Below, one piece after another: positions 44,695-52,923 of a stretch of DNA of 64,000 nt. The notes beneath the pieces were generated by a model. The model did no database searches and was not told where the DNA came from. It saw only the letters and a list, made by a program, of their open reading frames with translations. The position numbers and the translations under genes were made by a program. Origin of the DNA: Methylobacterium sp. SyP6R. GTDB taxonomy: Bacteria; Pseudomonadota; Alphaproteobacteria; Rhizobiales; Beijerinckiaceae. Location of the stretch: NCBI RefSeq assembly GCF_019216885.1, contig NZ_JAAQRC020000001.1, positions 6,123,501-6,187,500 of the forward strand. Direction: 5' to 3'. The first letter of the stretch is position 1. Every line of letters starts with the position of its first letter.

Positions 44695-46110
44695 TCAGGT
44701 CGCGTCGGCGGCGGGTTTCACCTGCACGATGCGGTGGCCCGAGACCTCGGCGCCGGCCTCCGGGGCGAGGCGGCGGAACGAGAAGGTGGAGAGCCCGGAG
44801 AGGATCGAGACCGCCAGGAAGGCGGGCCAGAAATCCTCCGCCCGGATCTCGGTGCGGCCGTGCCATTCGGCCGCCGACTGGAGCGCGAAGGCCCCGAAGG
44901 CGACCCCGATGCTCAAGGAGAGCTGCTGCGCCACGCTGGCGAGGCTCGTCGCCGCGCTCATGTCGCGCGGATCGACGTCGGCATACGCGATGGCATTGAC
45001 GGCGGTGAATTGCAGCGAGCGGAAGCAGCCGCCGATCAGCAGCACCGCGACGATGAGGGCATGCGGCGTGCTGGCAGTAAACAGGCCGTTGACCGCGAGC
45101 AAAGCCGCCGCGACCACCGCGTTGAGGGTCAGCACCGCCCGGAAGCCGAAGGCGCGCAGGATGCGGGCGGCGATGGTCTTCATGAACAGCGCGCCGGCGG
45201 CGGCCGCGAAGGTGATGAGGCCCGAATGCAGCGGATCGAGCCCGAAGCCGAGCTGGAGCATCAGGGGAAGCAGGAACGGGATCGCGCCGGTGCCGATGCG
45301 GAACAGGCTGCCGCCGAGCACCGCCGCCCGGAAGGTCGGGTACGCCAGGAGATCGAGGCGGATCACCGGATGCTCGACCCGGCGGCTATGGGCGAGATAG
45401 AGCCCGCACAGCACGATGCCGGCGCCGGTGCAGGCCCAGGACACCGCTTCCGGCAGGAGGTGGCGCCCGCTGGAGGCCAGTCCCAGCATCAGGCTCGCGA
45501 GCCCGGTGCCCGAGAGGACGAAGCCGACGAGGTCGAGGGGCGGGCGCGCCTCCTCCTTGATGTCCTGGAAGTACCGGGTGGCGAGCAGGATGCCGGCGAG
45601 CCCGATCGGCAGGTTGATGAAGAAGATCCAGCGCCAGTGCAGGGCCGTGGTGATGAAGCCGCCGAGCGGCGGGCCGATCACCGGGCCGACCAGCGCCGGG
45701 ATGGTGAGGGTGGCGAGCGCCTGGACCAGCTCGCCCTTCGGCACGCTGCGCAGGAGCACGAGGCGCCCGACCGGCACCATCATCGCCCCGCCCATCCCCT
45801 GGAGGAAGCGGGCGGCGACGAACCAGCCGAGCGAGTTCGAGGCCGCGCAGGCGAGCGAGCCGGCCATGAACACCGCGAGCGCCCAGCGGAACACCGTGCG
45901 GGCGCCGTAGCGGTCGGCGGCCCAGCCGCTGATGGGGATGAAGATCGCCAGGCTGACCAGGTAGGAGGTGAGCGCCAGCTTCAGGGCGATCGGGTCCTCG
46001 CCCATATCCGCGGCGATCGCCGGCAGCGACGTCGCGAGCACGGTCGAGTCCGTGTTCTCCATGAACAGGGCCGTCGCGACGACGAGGGGGACGATCCGGG
46101 CGGTACGCAT
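44695..46110 (-). CDS. MFS transporter, DHA2 (EmrB/QacA) family
   Basis: The 471-residue protein has 14 hydrophobic segments and the DHA2 family signatures: motif A-like GWAADRYGARTVFRWAL at about 61-77, motif B-like RFLQGMGGAMMVPVGRL at about 100-116, and motif C region VGPVIGPPLGGFI at about 140-152. The opening (MRTARIVPLVVATALFMENT) carries Asp21 in ENTDSTVL, typical of this subfamily. It probably exports drugs or other small molecules using proton motive force. There is no adjacent regulator or membrane-fusion partner. Confidence 0.93.
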   Translation of the reverse strand: MRTARIVPLVVATALFMENTDSTVLATSLPAIAADMGEDPIALKLALTSYLVSLAIFIPISGWAADRYGARTVFRWALAVFMAGSLACAASNSLGWFVAARFLQGMGGAMMVPVGRLVLLRSVPKGELVQALATLTIPALVGPVIGPPLGGFITTALHWRWIFFINLPIGLAGILLATRYFQDIKEEARPPLDLVGFVLSGTGLASLMLGLASSGRHLLPEAVSWACTGAGIVLCGLYLAHSRRVEHPVIRLDLLAYPTFRAAVLGGSLFRIGTGAIPFLLPLMLQLGFGLDPLHSGLITFAAAAGALFMKTIAARILRAFGFRAVLTLNAVVAAALLAVNGLFTASTPHALIVAVLLIGGCFRSLQFTAVNAIAYADVDPRDMSAATSLASVAQQLSLSIGVAFGAFALQSAAEWHGRTEIRAEDFWPAFLAVSILSGLSTFSFRRLAPEAGAEVSGHRIVQVKPAADAT

Positions 46111-46345
46111 GGCGCCCTATCTAGCGTCACCGTCGTTCGTCGGAAGCGCGAATCGGCGGGGGCTGTCCCGTCATCCATGCCGTGGATGCGGGGCCGCCCG
46201 AAGATTGTCACCCGATCGTGACCGAATGCGCTCCGCCGACACTCTGGAGCGATCCCGGGCAAGCCCGGGAATCGCCTCGGCAAGGGTCGATCGGCAAGGG
46301 TCGACCTGCTCCGTTCCACCGGAACAGGTCGGCGGCAAAACCGCC
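46111..46345. repeat. Intergenic palindrome and tandem duplication
   Basis: CGATCCCGGGC / GCCCGGGAATCG (46250-46274) is a short palindrome that recurs at 54957-54979. Right after it a 14-bp unit TCGGCAAGGGTCGA is repeated twice in tandem (46277-46304). The region separates the MFS start from the carbonic anhydrase stop; no gene is visible in it. Confidence 0.55.
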
Positions 46346-47044
46346 TCACTCCGCCGCCGCCCGCACCGACAGATCGGCGGCCGCGAATCGAGGCACCGAG
46401 ACCTCCGCCACCGGCAGGGCGGCGTCGTCGGAGAGCGCCACGAAGCGGCTCCCGTCATAGGCGTGGAGGGTGCCGGTCCCGATCTCGAAGAACCAGCCGT
46501 GCAGGGAGAGCCGCCCCCTGGCCAAAGCCGATGCCACGCTCGGATGGGTGCGCAGATGCGTGAGCTGCACCACCACGTTCTCGAGGGCCAGCGCCCGCAG
46601 GCGGTCCGTCGGGTCGATGTCGTCCGGATAGGCCTCGCAGACGATCCGGTCGGCGGCGTGGCTGTGGCGCAGCCAGGCGGCGACGTTCGGCATGTCCTTC
46701 AGCGCCCCGGGCTGCATCAGCCCCTTCATGGCGCCGCAATCCGAGTGGCCGCAGACCACGATGTCGCGCACGCCGAGCGCCACCACCGCGTACTCGATCG
46801 CCGAGGAGACGCCGCCATTCATCTCGGCGAAGGGCGGCACGATGTTGCCGGCGTTGCGGCAGACGAACAGCTCGCCGGGGCCCGCCTGGGTGATGTGCTC
46901 GGGCGAGACCCGGGAATCGGCGCAGGCGATGATGAGCGCCTTGGGCTGCTGCCCGTCGCGCACGAGGCGCTCGTACATCCGCTGCTGCCCGGGGAAGACG
47001 CTGCCGCGGAAGGTGGAAATGCCCTGGATGATGCTGCTGTCCAC
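46346..47044 (-). CDS. Beta-class carbonic anhydrase
   Basis: This cytoplasmic zinc enzyme interconverts carbon dioxide and bicarbonate. The 232-residue protein has the zinc ligands Cys41, His100 and Cys103, with the active-site dyad Asp43 and Arg45 in ACADSRVSPE, and CGHSDCGAMKG at 98-108. Length and motifs match the bacterial Can/CynT-like clade. It starts with GTG at 47044 after an AAGGA site. The stop is 235 bases from the MFS gene start on the same strand, so they are probably separate units. The 125-bp repeat copy B lies 69 bases upstream of its start and may affect the promoter. Confidence 0.94.
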   Translation of the reverse strand: MDSSIIQGISTFRGSVFPGQQRMYERLVRDGQQPKALIIACADSRVSPEHITQAGPGELFVCRNAGNIVPPFAEMNGGVSSAIEYAVVALGVRDIVVCGHSDCGAMKGLMQPGALKDMPNVAAWLRHSHAADRIVCEAYPDDIDPTDRLRALALENVVVQLTHLRTHPSVASALARGRLSLHGWFFEIGTGTLHAYDGSRFVALSDDAALPVAEVSVPRFAAADLSVRAAAE

Positions 47045-47112
47045 GAGGGGTCCTTGTGGTGAAGGATGACAAAAGCTTCCTGGATCGAGAGCTTCTCGGA
47101 TCGAGCGCAGTC

Positions 47113-47237
47113 ATACCAATGGCCCAAGATGCTGACGCATCGGGCCATTGATCCATCTCGAATTTTCGATTTCAAACCAGAGGCTTGGCGAAAATTCGAG
47201 AGCGGAACCAAAGGTCGTTTCCAACGACCGTTGGTAT
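47113..47237 (-). repeat. 125-bp hairpin-rich interspersed repeat, copy B (inverted)
   Basis: It is exactly as long as copy A (13873-13997), with the same ATACC...GGTAT ends and the same three hairpins. By eye the reverse complement differs from copy A at 4 positions, about 97% identity. It lies between two genes transcribed on the minus strand. Confidence 0.85.
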
Positions 47238-47283
47238 CACCTCCCCGGACAGCCATGCCGCGAAGGGGAGGAGGAGAGACCGG

Positions 47284-47538
47284 TTACCGCCCGACGGCCC
47301 AGCGGCCGCGCTCGGCAACCATCGGCTGGCCCAGGATCTCGCCCAGGATCTCGCGCTGGATCTCGCCGGTGCCGGCCCGCTGCGAGAACTGCGAGCGGGG
47401 ATCGTGATAGGGGCCGGTGACGTAGCTGCTCATGAACCCGCCGCCGGCGGCCTGCCGGCTGCCTTCGCCGCCTTCGGCCCATGCGGCGGCCGGCACGGCG
47501 AAGACGGCCAGAACGGTCGTGATCGCGATCGTCTTCAT
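47284..47538 (-). CDS. Small exported protein, unknown
   Basis: The 84-residue protein has a signal peptide (MKTIAITTVLAVFAVPAAAW, cleavage likely after AWA). The mature part of about 64 residues is polar (SYVTGPYHDPRSQFSQRAGT and then GEIQREILGEILGQP). I do not recognise a family. The ATG at 47538 gives a normal signal peptide; longer frames upstream have no coding look. The call rests on the signal sequence and codon usage. Confidence 0.55.
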   Translation of the reverse strand: MKTIAITTVLAVFAVPAAAWAEGGEGSRQAAGGGFMSSYVTGPYHDPRSQFSQRAGTGEIQREILGEILGQPMVAERGRWAVGR

Positions 47539-47820
47539 GACGTCATTGCCTTTCGAGAGATTGTCTTTGCGGGCGAAATATCTGCCGTCATTCGATGAAG
47601 ATGAGAATGACGCAAGAATAATTTTCGCGATGTGCGACCACGCACCCCCGCAAAATCCAAACGATAATCCCGCGCGGGACGAGACCGGGTGCGGTTGCGC
47701 ACGTCTGTGCTGGACGACAGCGCTCCTCGACGGATGAACGAACGGGTGTCGACGTCCACCCACCCGGCTTGACCGCTCCGGCCCGCGCGGCCCATACCTC
47801 GCGCAACATCGAGGAGGCCC
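47539..47820. other. Divergent promoter region
   Basis: This 282-base stretch separates the small exported protein gene (minus) from the leader/ABC unit (plus). Its left part is AT-richer. A strong ribosome site GAGGAGG sits at 47811-47817. Confidence 0.4.
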
Positions 47821-47934
47821 ATGGTCACCATCGCGAGACGGCCCTCGGGCCTGCCCCCGCGCACCGGACCGGCGCGGCCCACCGGCGCCCCACTCTCTGG
47901 CGCTCCCTCCCCCCGGTTCCGTCGCCCGCTCTGA
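47821..47934 (+). CDS. Short leader reading frame coupled to the ABC gene
   Basis: A 37-codon frame (MVTIARRPSGLPPRTG...) starts after GAGGAGG and ends in a TGA that overlaps the ATG of the ABC transporter gene (TGATG at 47932-47936). The arrangement fits translational coupling of a leader peptide. Alternatively it is the displaced N-terminus of the ABC protein. The Pro/Arg-rich sequence has no recognised family. Confidence 0.4.
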   Translation: MVTIARRPSGLPPRTGPARPTGAPLSGAPSPRFRRPL

Positions 47935-50648
47935 TGGACCGCGATCCGATCGTCTTCGCCTGGCGCGCCGCCAAGCGCCGGCACGCCGTCGCCGTCGCCG
48001 TCGCCCTCGGGCTCGGCGGCCCGCTGGTCGGGCTCGGGCTGCTGGCGCTCCGCGACCTCGTCGACGAGCTGCTGGCGCTCGCCGAGCCGGGACGGGGGCC
48101 GCTGCATTTCCTCCACCTCGTGGTGCCGCTGCCCGAGCGGCTCAGCGGCGGCCAGGGGCACGGTTTGGTGCTGATGTCCGGCTGGCCGCTGCCGGACAGC
48201 GCCCTGACCCTGTGGGCGCTCGGCTGCCTGATCGGCGTGGCGCTCAGCCTCGCGCTCCTCGGCTGGGGCGTGGCCCGGCTCTGCGTGAAGGCGCAAGGAG
48301 AGGCGGTGCGCCGCCTGCGGGAACTGGCCGAGGAGGCGATCCTGCGCTCAGGCCCGGCCTCCCGCGACGATGCCCGGGCTCTCGCCGGCCAGGTCGGGGC
48401 GGCGATCCGCGCCGCCGACGGGTTGCTCGCCGTCGGCATCCTGGTCCCGGCGCTGGCGGCGGGCGCCGTGCTGGTGACGCTCGCGGTCGCCGCCGCGGTG
48501 GCGCCGCGCCTCGTCGCGGTGGCGGGCATCAGCCTGGTGGCGGCGGCGCTGGCGCGCCAGCTCCTCATCGCCCGCACCGAGCGCCGGGACGACCAGCGCC
48601 GGCTGGAGGGCGCCGCCCTGGAGCGCGGCCTGACCGACCTGGTGCGGCGCCTGCCGGCGGTGCGGGCCCACGGCACGACCGAATTCGAGCATGCCCGCCT
48701 CGGCCACGTCGCCGAGCGGGCCCGCCGGGCGCTGACCGAGACCGAGGACGAGCTCTCCCGCGCCCGCGCCCCGGCTCTGGCGATCGCCGTGCTGGTGCCG
48801 ACGATCGTCCTCGCCGCCGCGCTCTGGCAGGGCCCGACGCCCACCGCCCCGGTGAGTGCCGGCGGCCTGTCGGCGGTGCTCGGTGCGCTCGCCGTCGCGT
48901 CGAGCGCCGTCGCCGCCTTCTTGCGCCAGAACCGGCGCCGCCGCGCCGCCCTGCCGGCCTTCCGGGAGATCGCCCGCGCCACCGCCTCGCTCGAGGCCCG
49001 CGCCCGGGCGCCGCGCCGCCTGCGCAGCCAGTCCGAATCGCTGCCCGACGGCGGTCCGATCGTGCTGTCGCGCGTCGCGGCCTACGATCCGGCCTCGGGC
49101 GAGCGGCTGATCGGCCTCGACCTCACCGTGCCGATGCCGGGCCACGTCGCGATCCTCGGCGACCGCGGGAGCGGCAGCCGGGTGCTGGCGGCCCTGATCG
49201 CCGGCCAGCTCGAACCCACCGCCGGGGCGGTCTCCTACGCGGGCACCGACCTGCGCTCGGTCGATCCGGCGGAGCGGGCCCGGCGCATCGCCTATGCGGG
49301 GGCAGAGCCGGTGCTGATGAGCGGTACGCTGCTGCAGAACCTGCTCTACGGCGACCCCGCCTTCGCCGACGGATCGAGCCCGGAGGCGAGCGCTCCGCAG
49401 TCCCGCGAACTGGAGGAGCGGCTGGTCGAGGCCCTGTCGGTCACCGGACTCGACCGGCTGGTCTATGGCCGCGGGCTCGCCAGCGTGCTGCCGCGCCGGC
49501 TCGATGCCGCCACCGCCGCCGCCATCGTCGAGACCCGGGATGCGCTTCGCGCCGCGCTCACGGCGGACCAGGCCGCCCACCTGATCGAGCCGTTCGATCC
49601 CGCCCGCTACAACCGCCAGGCGACGGTGGGCGAGAACATCCTGTTCGGGGCGCCCGTCGGCTCGGCCTTCTCGGAGGCGCGGCTCGCCGGCCATCCCTTC
49701 ACCCGGGCGGTGCTGGAGGCGGAAGGCCTGACCCGGCCGATGACCGAGATGGGGCTTTCCATCGCCCGGGCCACCGTCGAGATCTTCTCCGACCTGCCCG
49801 ACGACCACCCGCTCTTCGACGCCTTCTCGCTCTTCCCGGCCCGGGAGCGCGGCTTCTTCGAGGATCTGGTGGCGCGCCAGCCGGAGGCCTCCGGCTGGCG
49901 CCGCGGCCCGGCCGGCCAGCGCGACCGCGCCCGGCTGATCGGCCTGTGCCTGCGCTACAGCGAGACCCGGCACCGCTTCGGCCTGATCGACGAGGCGATG
50001 GAGGCGCGCCTCGTCGCGGCGCGGCGCACCTTCGCGGCCCTGCTGCCGGCCTCGCTCCAGGGCTCGGTGGAGTTCTACGATCCCGGCAAGGTCACCGCCG
50101 CGGCGAGCCTGGAGGAGAACCTGCTGTTCGGCCGGATCGCCGGCGCCGAGGCCGGGGCCGGCGCGCGGGTGCGCAGCCTGATGCAGACGGTGCTGCGCGA
50201 GCGCGGCCTGGAACGGAGCGTCTACCGCTTCGGCCTCGCCACCCAGGTCGATCCGCGGGCGGCCGACAGCGGGCTCTCGGGCCGCGACGGCTTCACGCCG
50301 TCGGAACGCCTGGCGATCGACCTCGCCCGCTGCCTGGTGCGTCGGCCCGACATCCTGGTGGTCGGCCTCGCCCTCGACGATCGCGGCGCGCCCGAGATCA
50401 TGGCAGGGATCGCGCGGCTGCGGGCGGCCCGGGCCGGGCGCGGCCTCGTGGTCTGCCTGCCGGACGAGTGCCGGCCGGAATCGGGCATCCCCTTCGACCT
50501 CGTGCTGCGGGCCGAGCGCAACACCGTGGTGCAGACCGGCGCCGGATCGCCTCCCGCCGATGATCCCGAGGCGGGACTTCCCGCGACGGCCGCGCTCGGG
50601 CAAGATGCCCCATCGTCCACAGGCCCGGTGCGCGAGCACACGGCTTAA
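47934..50648 (+). CDS. Atypical ABC transporter (membrane domain plus degenerate ATPase)
   Basis: The 904-residue protein has a membrane domain with about 6 hydrophobic segments in residues 15-330, then an ATPase-like part. The Walker A is GDRGSGSR at 409-416, so the catalytic Lys is Ser415. The signature is LSGRDGF (781-787) instead of LSGGQ, and Walker B is ILVVGLALDD (807-816). The segment that normally follows the Q-loop appears three times: QNLLYG (468-473), ENILFG (567-572) and ENLLFG (728-733), separated by about 100 and 160 residues. ATP hydrolysis may be lost or altered. The ATG at 47934 is coupled to a short upstream frame. Substrate unknown; no partner ABC gene is adjacent. Confidence 0.82.
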   Translation: MDRDPIVFAWRAAKRRHAVAVAVALGLGGPLVGLGLLALRDLVDELLALAEPGRGPLHFLHLVVPLPERLSGGQGHGLVLMSGWPLPDSALTLWALGCLIGVALSLALLGWGVARLCVKAQGEAVRRLRELAEEAILRSGPASRDDARALAGQVGAAIRAADGLLAVGILVPALAAGAVLVTLAVAAAVAPRLVAVAGISLVAAALARQLLIARTERRDDQRRLEGAALERGLTDLVRRLPAVRAHGTTEFEHARLGHVAERARRALTETEDELSRARAPALAIAVLVPTIVLAAALWQGPTPTAPVSAGGLSAVLGALAVASSAVAAFLRQNRRRRAALPAFREIARATASLEARARAPRRLRSQSESLPDGGPIVLSRVAAYDPASGERLIGLDLTVPMPGHVAILGDRGSGSRVLAALIAGQLEPTAGAVSYAGTDLRSVDPAERARRIAYAGAEPVLMSGTLLQNLLYGDPAFADGSSPEASAPQSRELEERLVEALSVTGLDRLVYGRGLASVLPRRLDAATAAAIVETRDALRAALTADQAAHLIEPFDPARYNRQATVGENILFGAPVGSAFSEARLAGHPFTRAVLEAEGLTRPMTEMGLSIARATVEIFSDLPDDHPLFDAFSLFPARERGFFEDLVARQPEASGWRRGPAGQRDRARLIGLCLRYSETRHRFGLIDEAMEARLVAARRTFAALLPASLQGSVEFYDPGKVTAAASLEENLLFGRIAGAEAGAGARVRSLMQTVLRERGLERSVYRFGLATQVDPRAADSGLSGRDGFTPSERLAIDLARCLVRRPDILVVGLALDDRGAPEIMAGIARLRAARAGRGLVVCLPDECRPESGIPFDLVLRAERNTVVQTGAGSPPADDPEAGLPATAALGQDAPSSTGPVREHTA

Positions 50649-50836
50649 CGACAGATTAGGCCGTCCGGGGGAACCTTCGTCTTGCGCTCATCGTTCGTGA
50701 GGCACATCTCTCGTGCACAGCCCAACCTAGTGTCTTGCCGGACCGACCGGCCGGAGCATCCGCCATGTGCGTCATCGCACATCCAACCCCCACTCACCCC
50801 ATCACGGTCGCCGGCATGACAACGAGGGGTCCTCTC

Positions 50837-51724
50837 ATGGAAGCCGGCCTGACGTTCCGGTTCTGGGGCGTCAGGGGGTCGACCTGCGCCTCCGGTCCGG
50901 AATTCGTGGAATTCGGCGGGCATACCCCCTGCGTGGAAGTTCGCTGCGGCGAGCGGCTGTTCGTGATCGATGCCGGCACCGGCATCAACGCCTTCGGCGT
51001 CCATCATCGCGACCGGCTGCCCCAGCGGATCGACCTGCTGCTGAGCCACCTCCACCTCGACCATGTCGGCGGCCTGCCGTTCATGAAGCCGGCGGTGCTG
51101 AACCCGGCCTGCGAGATCCACACCTGGTGCGGCAACCTCGACGGGGCGAGCGCGGCCGAGCCCCTCGACCGGCTGTTCTCGCCGCCGCTCTTCCCGATCA
51201 CCCTCGACATGTTCCCCGCCCGCTTCGTGCATCACGGGTTCAAGGCCGGCGAGAGCCTGACCTTCCCGGACGGCGCGGTGGTCGACACCATCCCGCTCGA
51301 GCATCCCCAGGGCGCCACCGGCTACCGCTTCCGCCATGGCGGCCGCACCGCCTGCTACATCAGCGACCTCGAACATTCCGAGCCCTGGCCCGACCCGGCC
51401 CTGCTCGATTTCGTGCGCGGCGCCGATCTCGTTGTCTACGACGGGATGTTCACGCAGGGCGAGTACCCGGCCTGTCGCGGCTGGGGCCACTCGACCTGGC
51501 AGAAGGGCGTGGAACTGTGCCGCGCCGGCAATGTCGGGCGGCTCGCCATCGTGCATCTCTATCCGCAGCACACCGACGCGCTGCTGCGCGAGCTGGAGGT
51601 GCAGATGCAGGCCGAGATGCCCGGCGCCTTCGTGGCCCGCGAGCGCCAGGAGATCAGCTTCGCCTCCGTGGCGGTGGCGGCGAGCCCGCGGCGGCGCCGC
51701 GCGCGGGTCGCGGCGGTGGCCTAG
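50837..51724 (+). CDS. MBL fold metallo-hydrolase
   Basis: The 295-residue protein is a metallo-beta-lactamase superfamily hydrolase. It opens with FRFWGVRGSTCASGPEFVEF, the start typical of a phosphodiesterase-like MBL subfamily, and has the metal motif SHLHLDHVGG at about 72-81, a later metal His/Asp in YISDLEH (about 175), and a C-terminal HLYPQH. The substrate may be a phosphodiester such as a cyclic nucleotide, but that is not shown. I chose the ATG at 50837, ten bases after GAGGGG. Downstream the IS630-type element begins 16 bases after the stop. Confidence 0.85.
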   Translation: MEAGLTFRFWGVRGSTCASGPEFVEFGGHTPCVEVRCGERLFVIDAGTGINAFGVHHRDRLPQRIDLLLSHLHLDHVGGLPFMKPAVLNPACEIHTWCGNLDGASAAEPLDRLFSPPLFPITLDMFPARFVHHGFKAGESLTFPDGAVVDTIPLEHPQGATGYRFRHGGRTACYISDLEHSEPWPDPALLDFVRGADLVVYDGMFTQGEYPACRGWGHSTWQKGVELCRAGNVGRLAIVHLYPQHTDALLRELEVQMQAEMPGAFVARERQEISFASVAVAASPRRRRARVAAVA

Positions 51725-51739
51725 AAGGCTTTCGACCTA

Positions 51740-52923
51740 GTGTCCTGGCACTGAAGTTCGGCAATGAACGAGGTTATGTGTCCGCGAGCTGCGCGGTTCG
51801 GAGGCAGAAGCGCTCGACCGAGGCGATGATCTGTTCGGCGGACTTGGTCCAACGAAACGGCTTGGGATCGGCGTTGTGCGCTTTCAGGAAGGCGTTGATC
51901 GCCTGCTCCAGGTCCTCGACGCTGCGATAGACGCCGCGCCGGATTTCACGCTCGGTCAGCAGGGCGAAGAAGCGTTCGATCTGATTGAGCCAGGAGGCGC
52001 TGGTGGGCGTGTGATGCACCTGCCAGCGCGGCCGGCGTGCCAGCCACTCCCGCACCTCGGGCGTGGTGTGGGTGGCGTAGTTGTCCATCACCAGATGCAC
52101 GTCGAGATCGGTGGGCACGTTGACCTCGATCGTGTCGAGGAAGGTGAGGAACTCGCTGGCGCGATGGCGCGGCTGGCACTGCCCGATCACCCGCCCGGTG
52201 GCGATGTCGAGCGCGGCGAACAGGGACGTCGTGCCATGGCGCTTGTAGTCGTGGGTGCGCCGCTCGATGTCGCCCGGCTGGAGCGGTACCACGGGCTGCG
52301 ACCGATCGAGCGCCTGGATCTGGCTCTTCTCGTCGACACACAGCACGACGGCACGGGTCGGCGGATCGAGGTAGAGCCCGACGATATCACGGACCTTGCC
52401 GACGAAGTCGGGGTCGGTGGAGAGCTTGAAGGTCTTGGTGCGGTGCGGCTTGAGCCCGAAGGCGTGCCAGATGCGCTGGACGCTGGTGTGGGAGAGGCCG
52501 TGGCGTTTGGCGATCAGGCGCGAACTCCAGTGCGTGGCGCCCTCGGGCCTGCGTTCCAGGGTGTCGAGCACGAGGGCCTCGACCGCGTCATCGTCGATGC
52601 GACGGGGAGCGCCGCTGCGGGGTTGATCGTAGAGCCCCTCGACGCGGTCGCGCAGGAAGCGGTTGCGCCACTTGCTGACAGTCGCCGGATCGAGGGCGAG
52701 ATCGGCCGCGATGGCTTTGTTGGAGGCGCCCTCGTCGGCCAGCAGCAGGATGCGGGCACGCGTGGCCAGGCCTTGCGCGGTCTTGCGACGCTCCGCCCAT
52801 TTCTCCAGGGCGCCGCGCTCGGCCGGGCTCAGGTTGACCGCAGGCAGGGGACGAGGCATCGGTGCCCTCCGTGGCAGGATCCTCCCCTACAACGTTCGTC
52901 GCCGAACTTTAGTGCCAGGACAC
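51740..52923. mobile_element. IS630-type insertion sequence, complete
   Basis: The 1184-bp element is bounded by 31-bp terminal inverted repeats (51740-51770 and 52893-52923; 28 of 31 match; both start GTGTCCTGGCACT). A TA dinucleotide flanks both ends (51738-51739 and 52924-52925), the target-site duplication expected of IS630/Tc1-type elements. It holds one transposase gene that appears intact. It inserted at the TA of the TAG stop of the metal-exporter gene, and the first base of the element completes TAG again. Confidence 0.92.
51774..52859 (-). CDS. IS630 family transposase
   Basis: The 361-residue protein has an N-terminal helix-turn-helix region for end binding ([20 protein letters not shown] at about 47-66 and a second near 120) and a C-terminal DDE nuclease domain. 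The three acidic residues lie in VLCVDEKSQ (about 173), [13 protein letters not shown] (about 265) and [12 protein letters not shown] (Glu at about 305). It is full length, with start ATG at 52859 just inside the right inverted repeat and no internal stop, so the element may be active. Confidence 0.95.
   Translation of the reverse strand: MPRPLPAVNLSPAERGALEKWAERRKTAQGLATRARILLLADEGASNKAIAADLALDPATVSKWRNRFLRDRVEGLYDQPRSGAPRRIDDDAVEALVLDTLERRPEGATHWSSRLIAKRHGLSHTSVQRIWHAFGLKPHRTKTFKLSTDPDFVGKVRDIVGLYLDPPTRAVVLCVDEKSQIQALDRSQPVVPLQPGDIERRTHDYKRHGTTSLFAALDIATGRVIGQCQPRHRASEFLTFLDTIEVNVPTDLDVHLVMDNYATHTTPEVREWLARRPRWQVHHTPTSASWLNQIERFFALLTEREIRRGVYRSVEDLEQAINAFLKAHNADPKPFRWTKSAEQIIASVERFCLRTAQLADT

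Noticed and set aside
48348..50639. Long minus-strand frame opposite the ABC gene
   Set aside because: Low-complexity shadow of a high-GC gene; no motifs.
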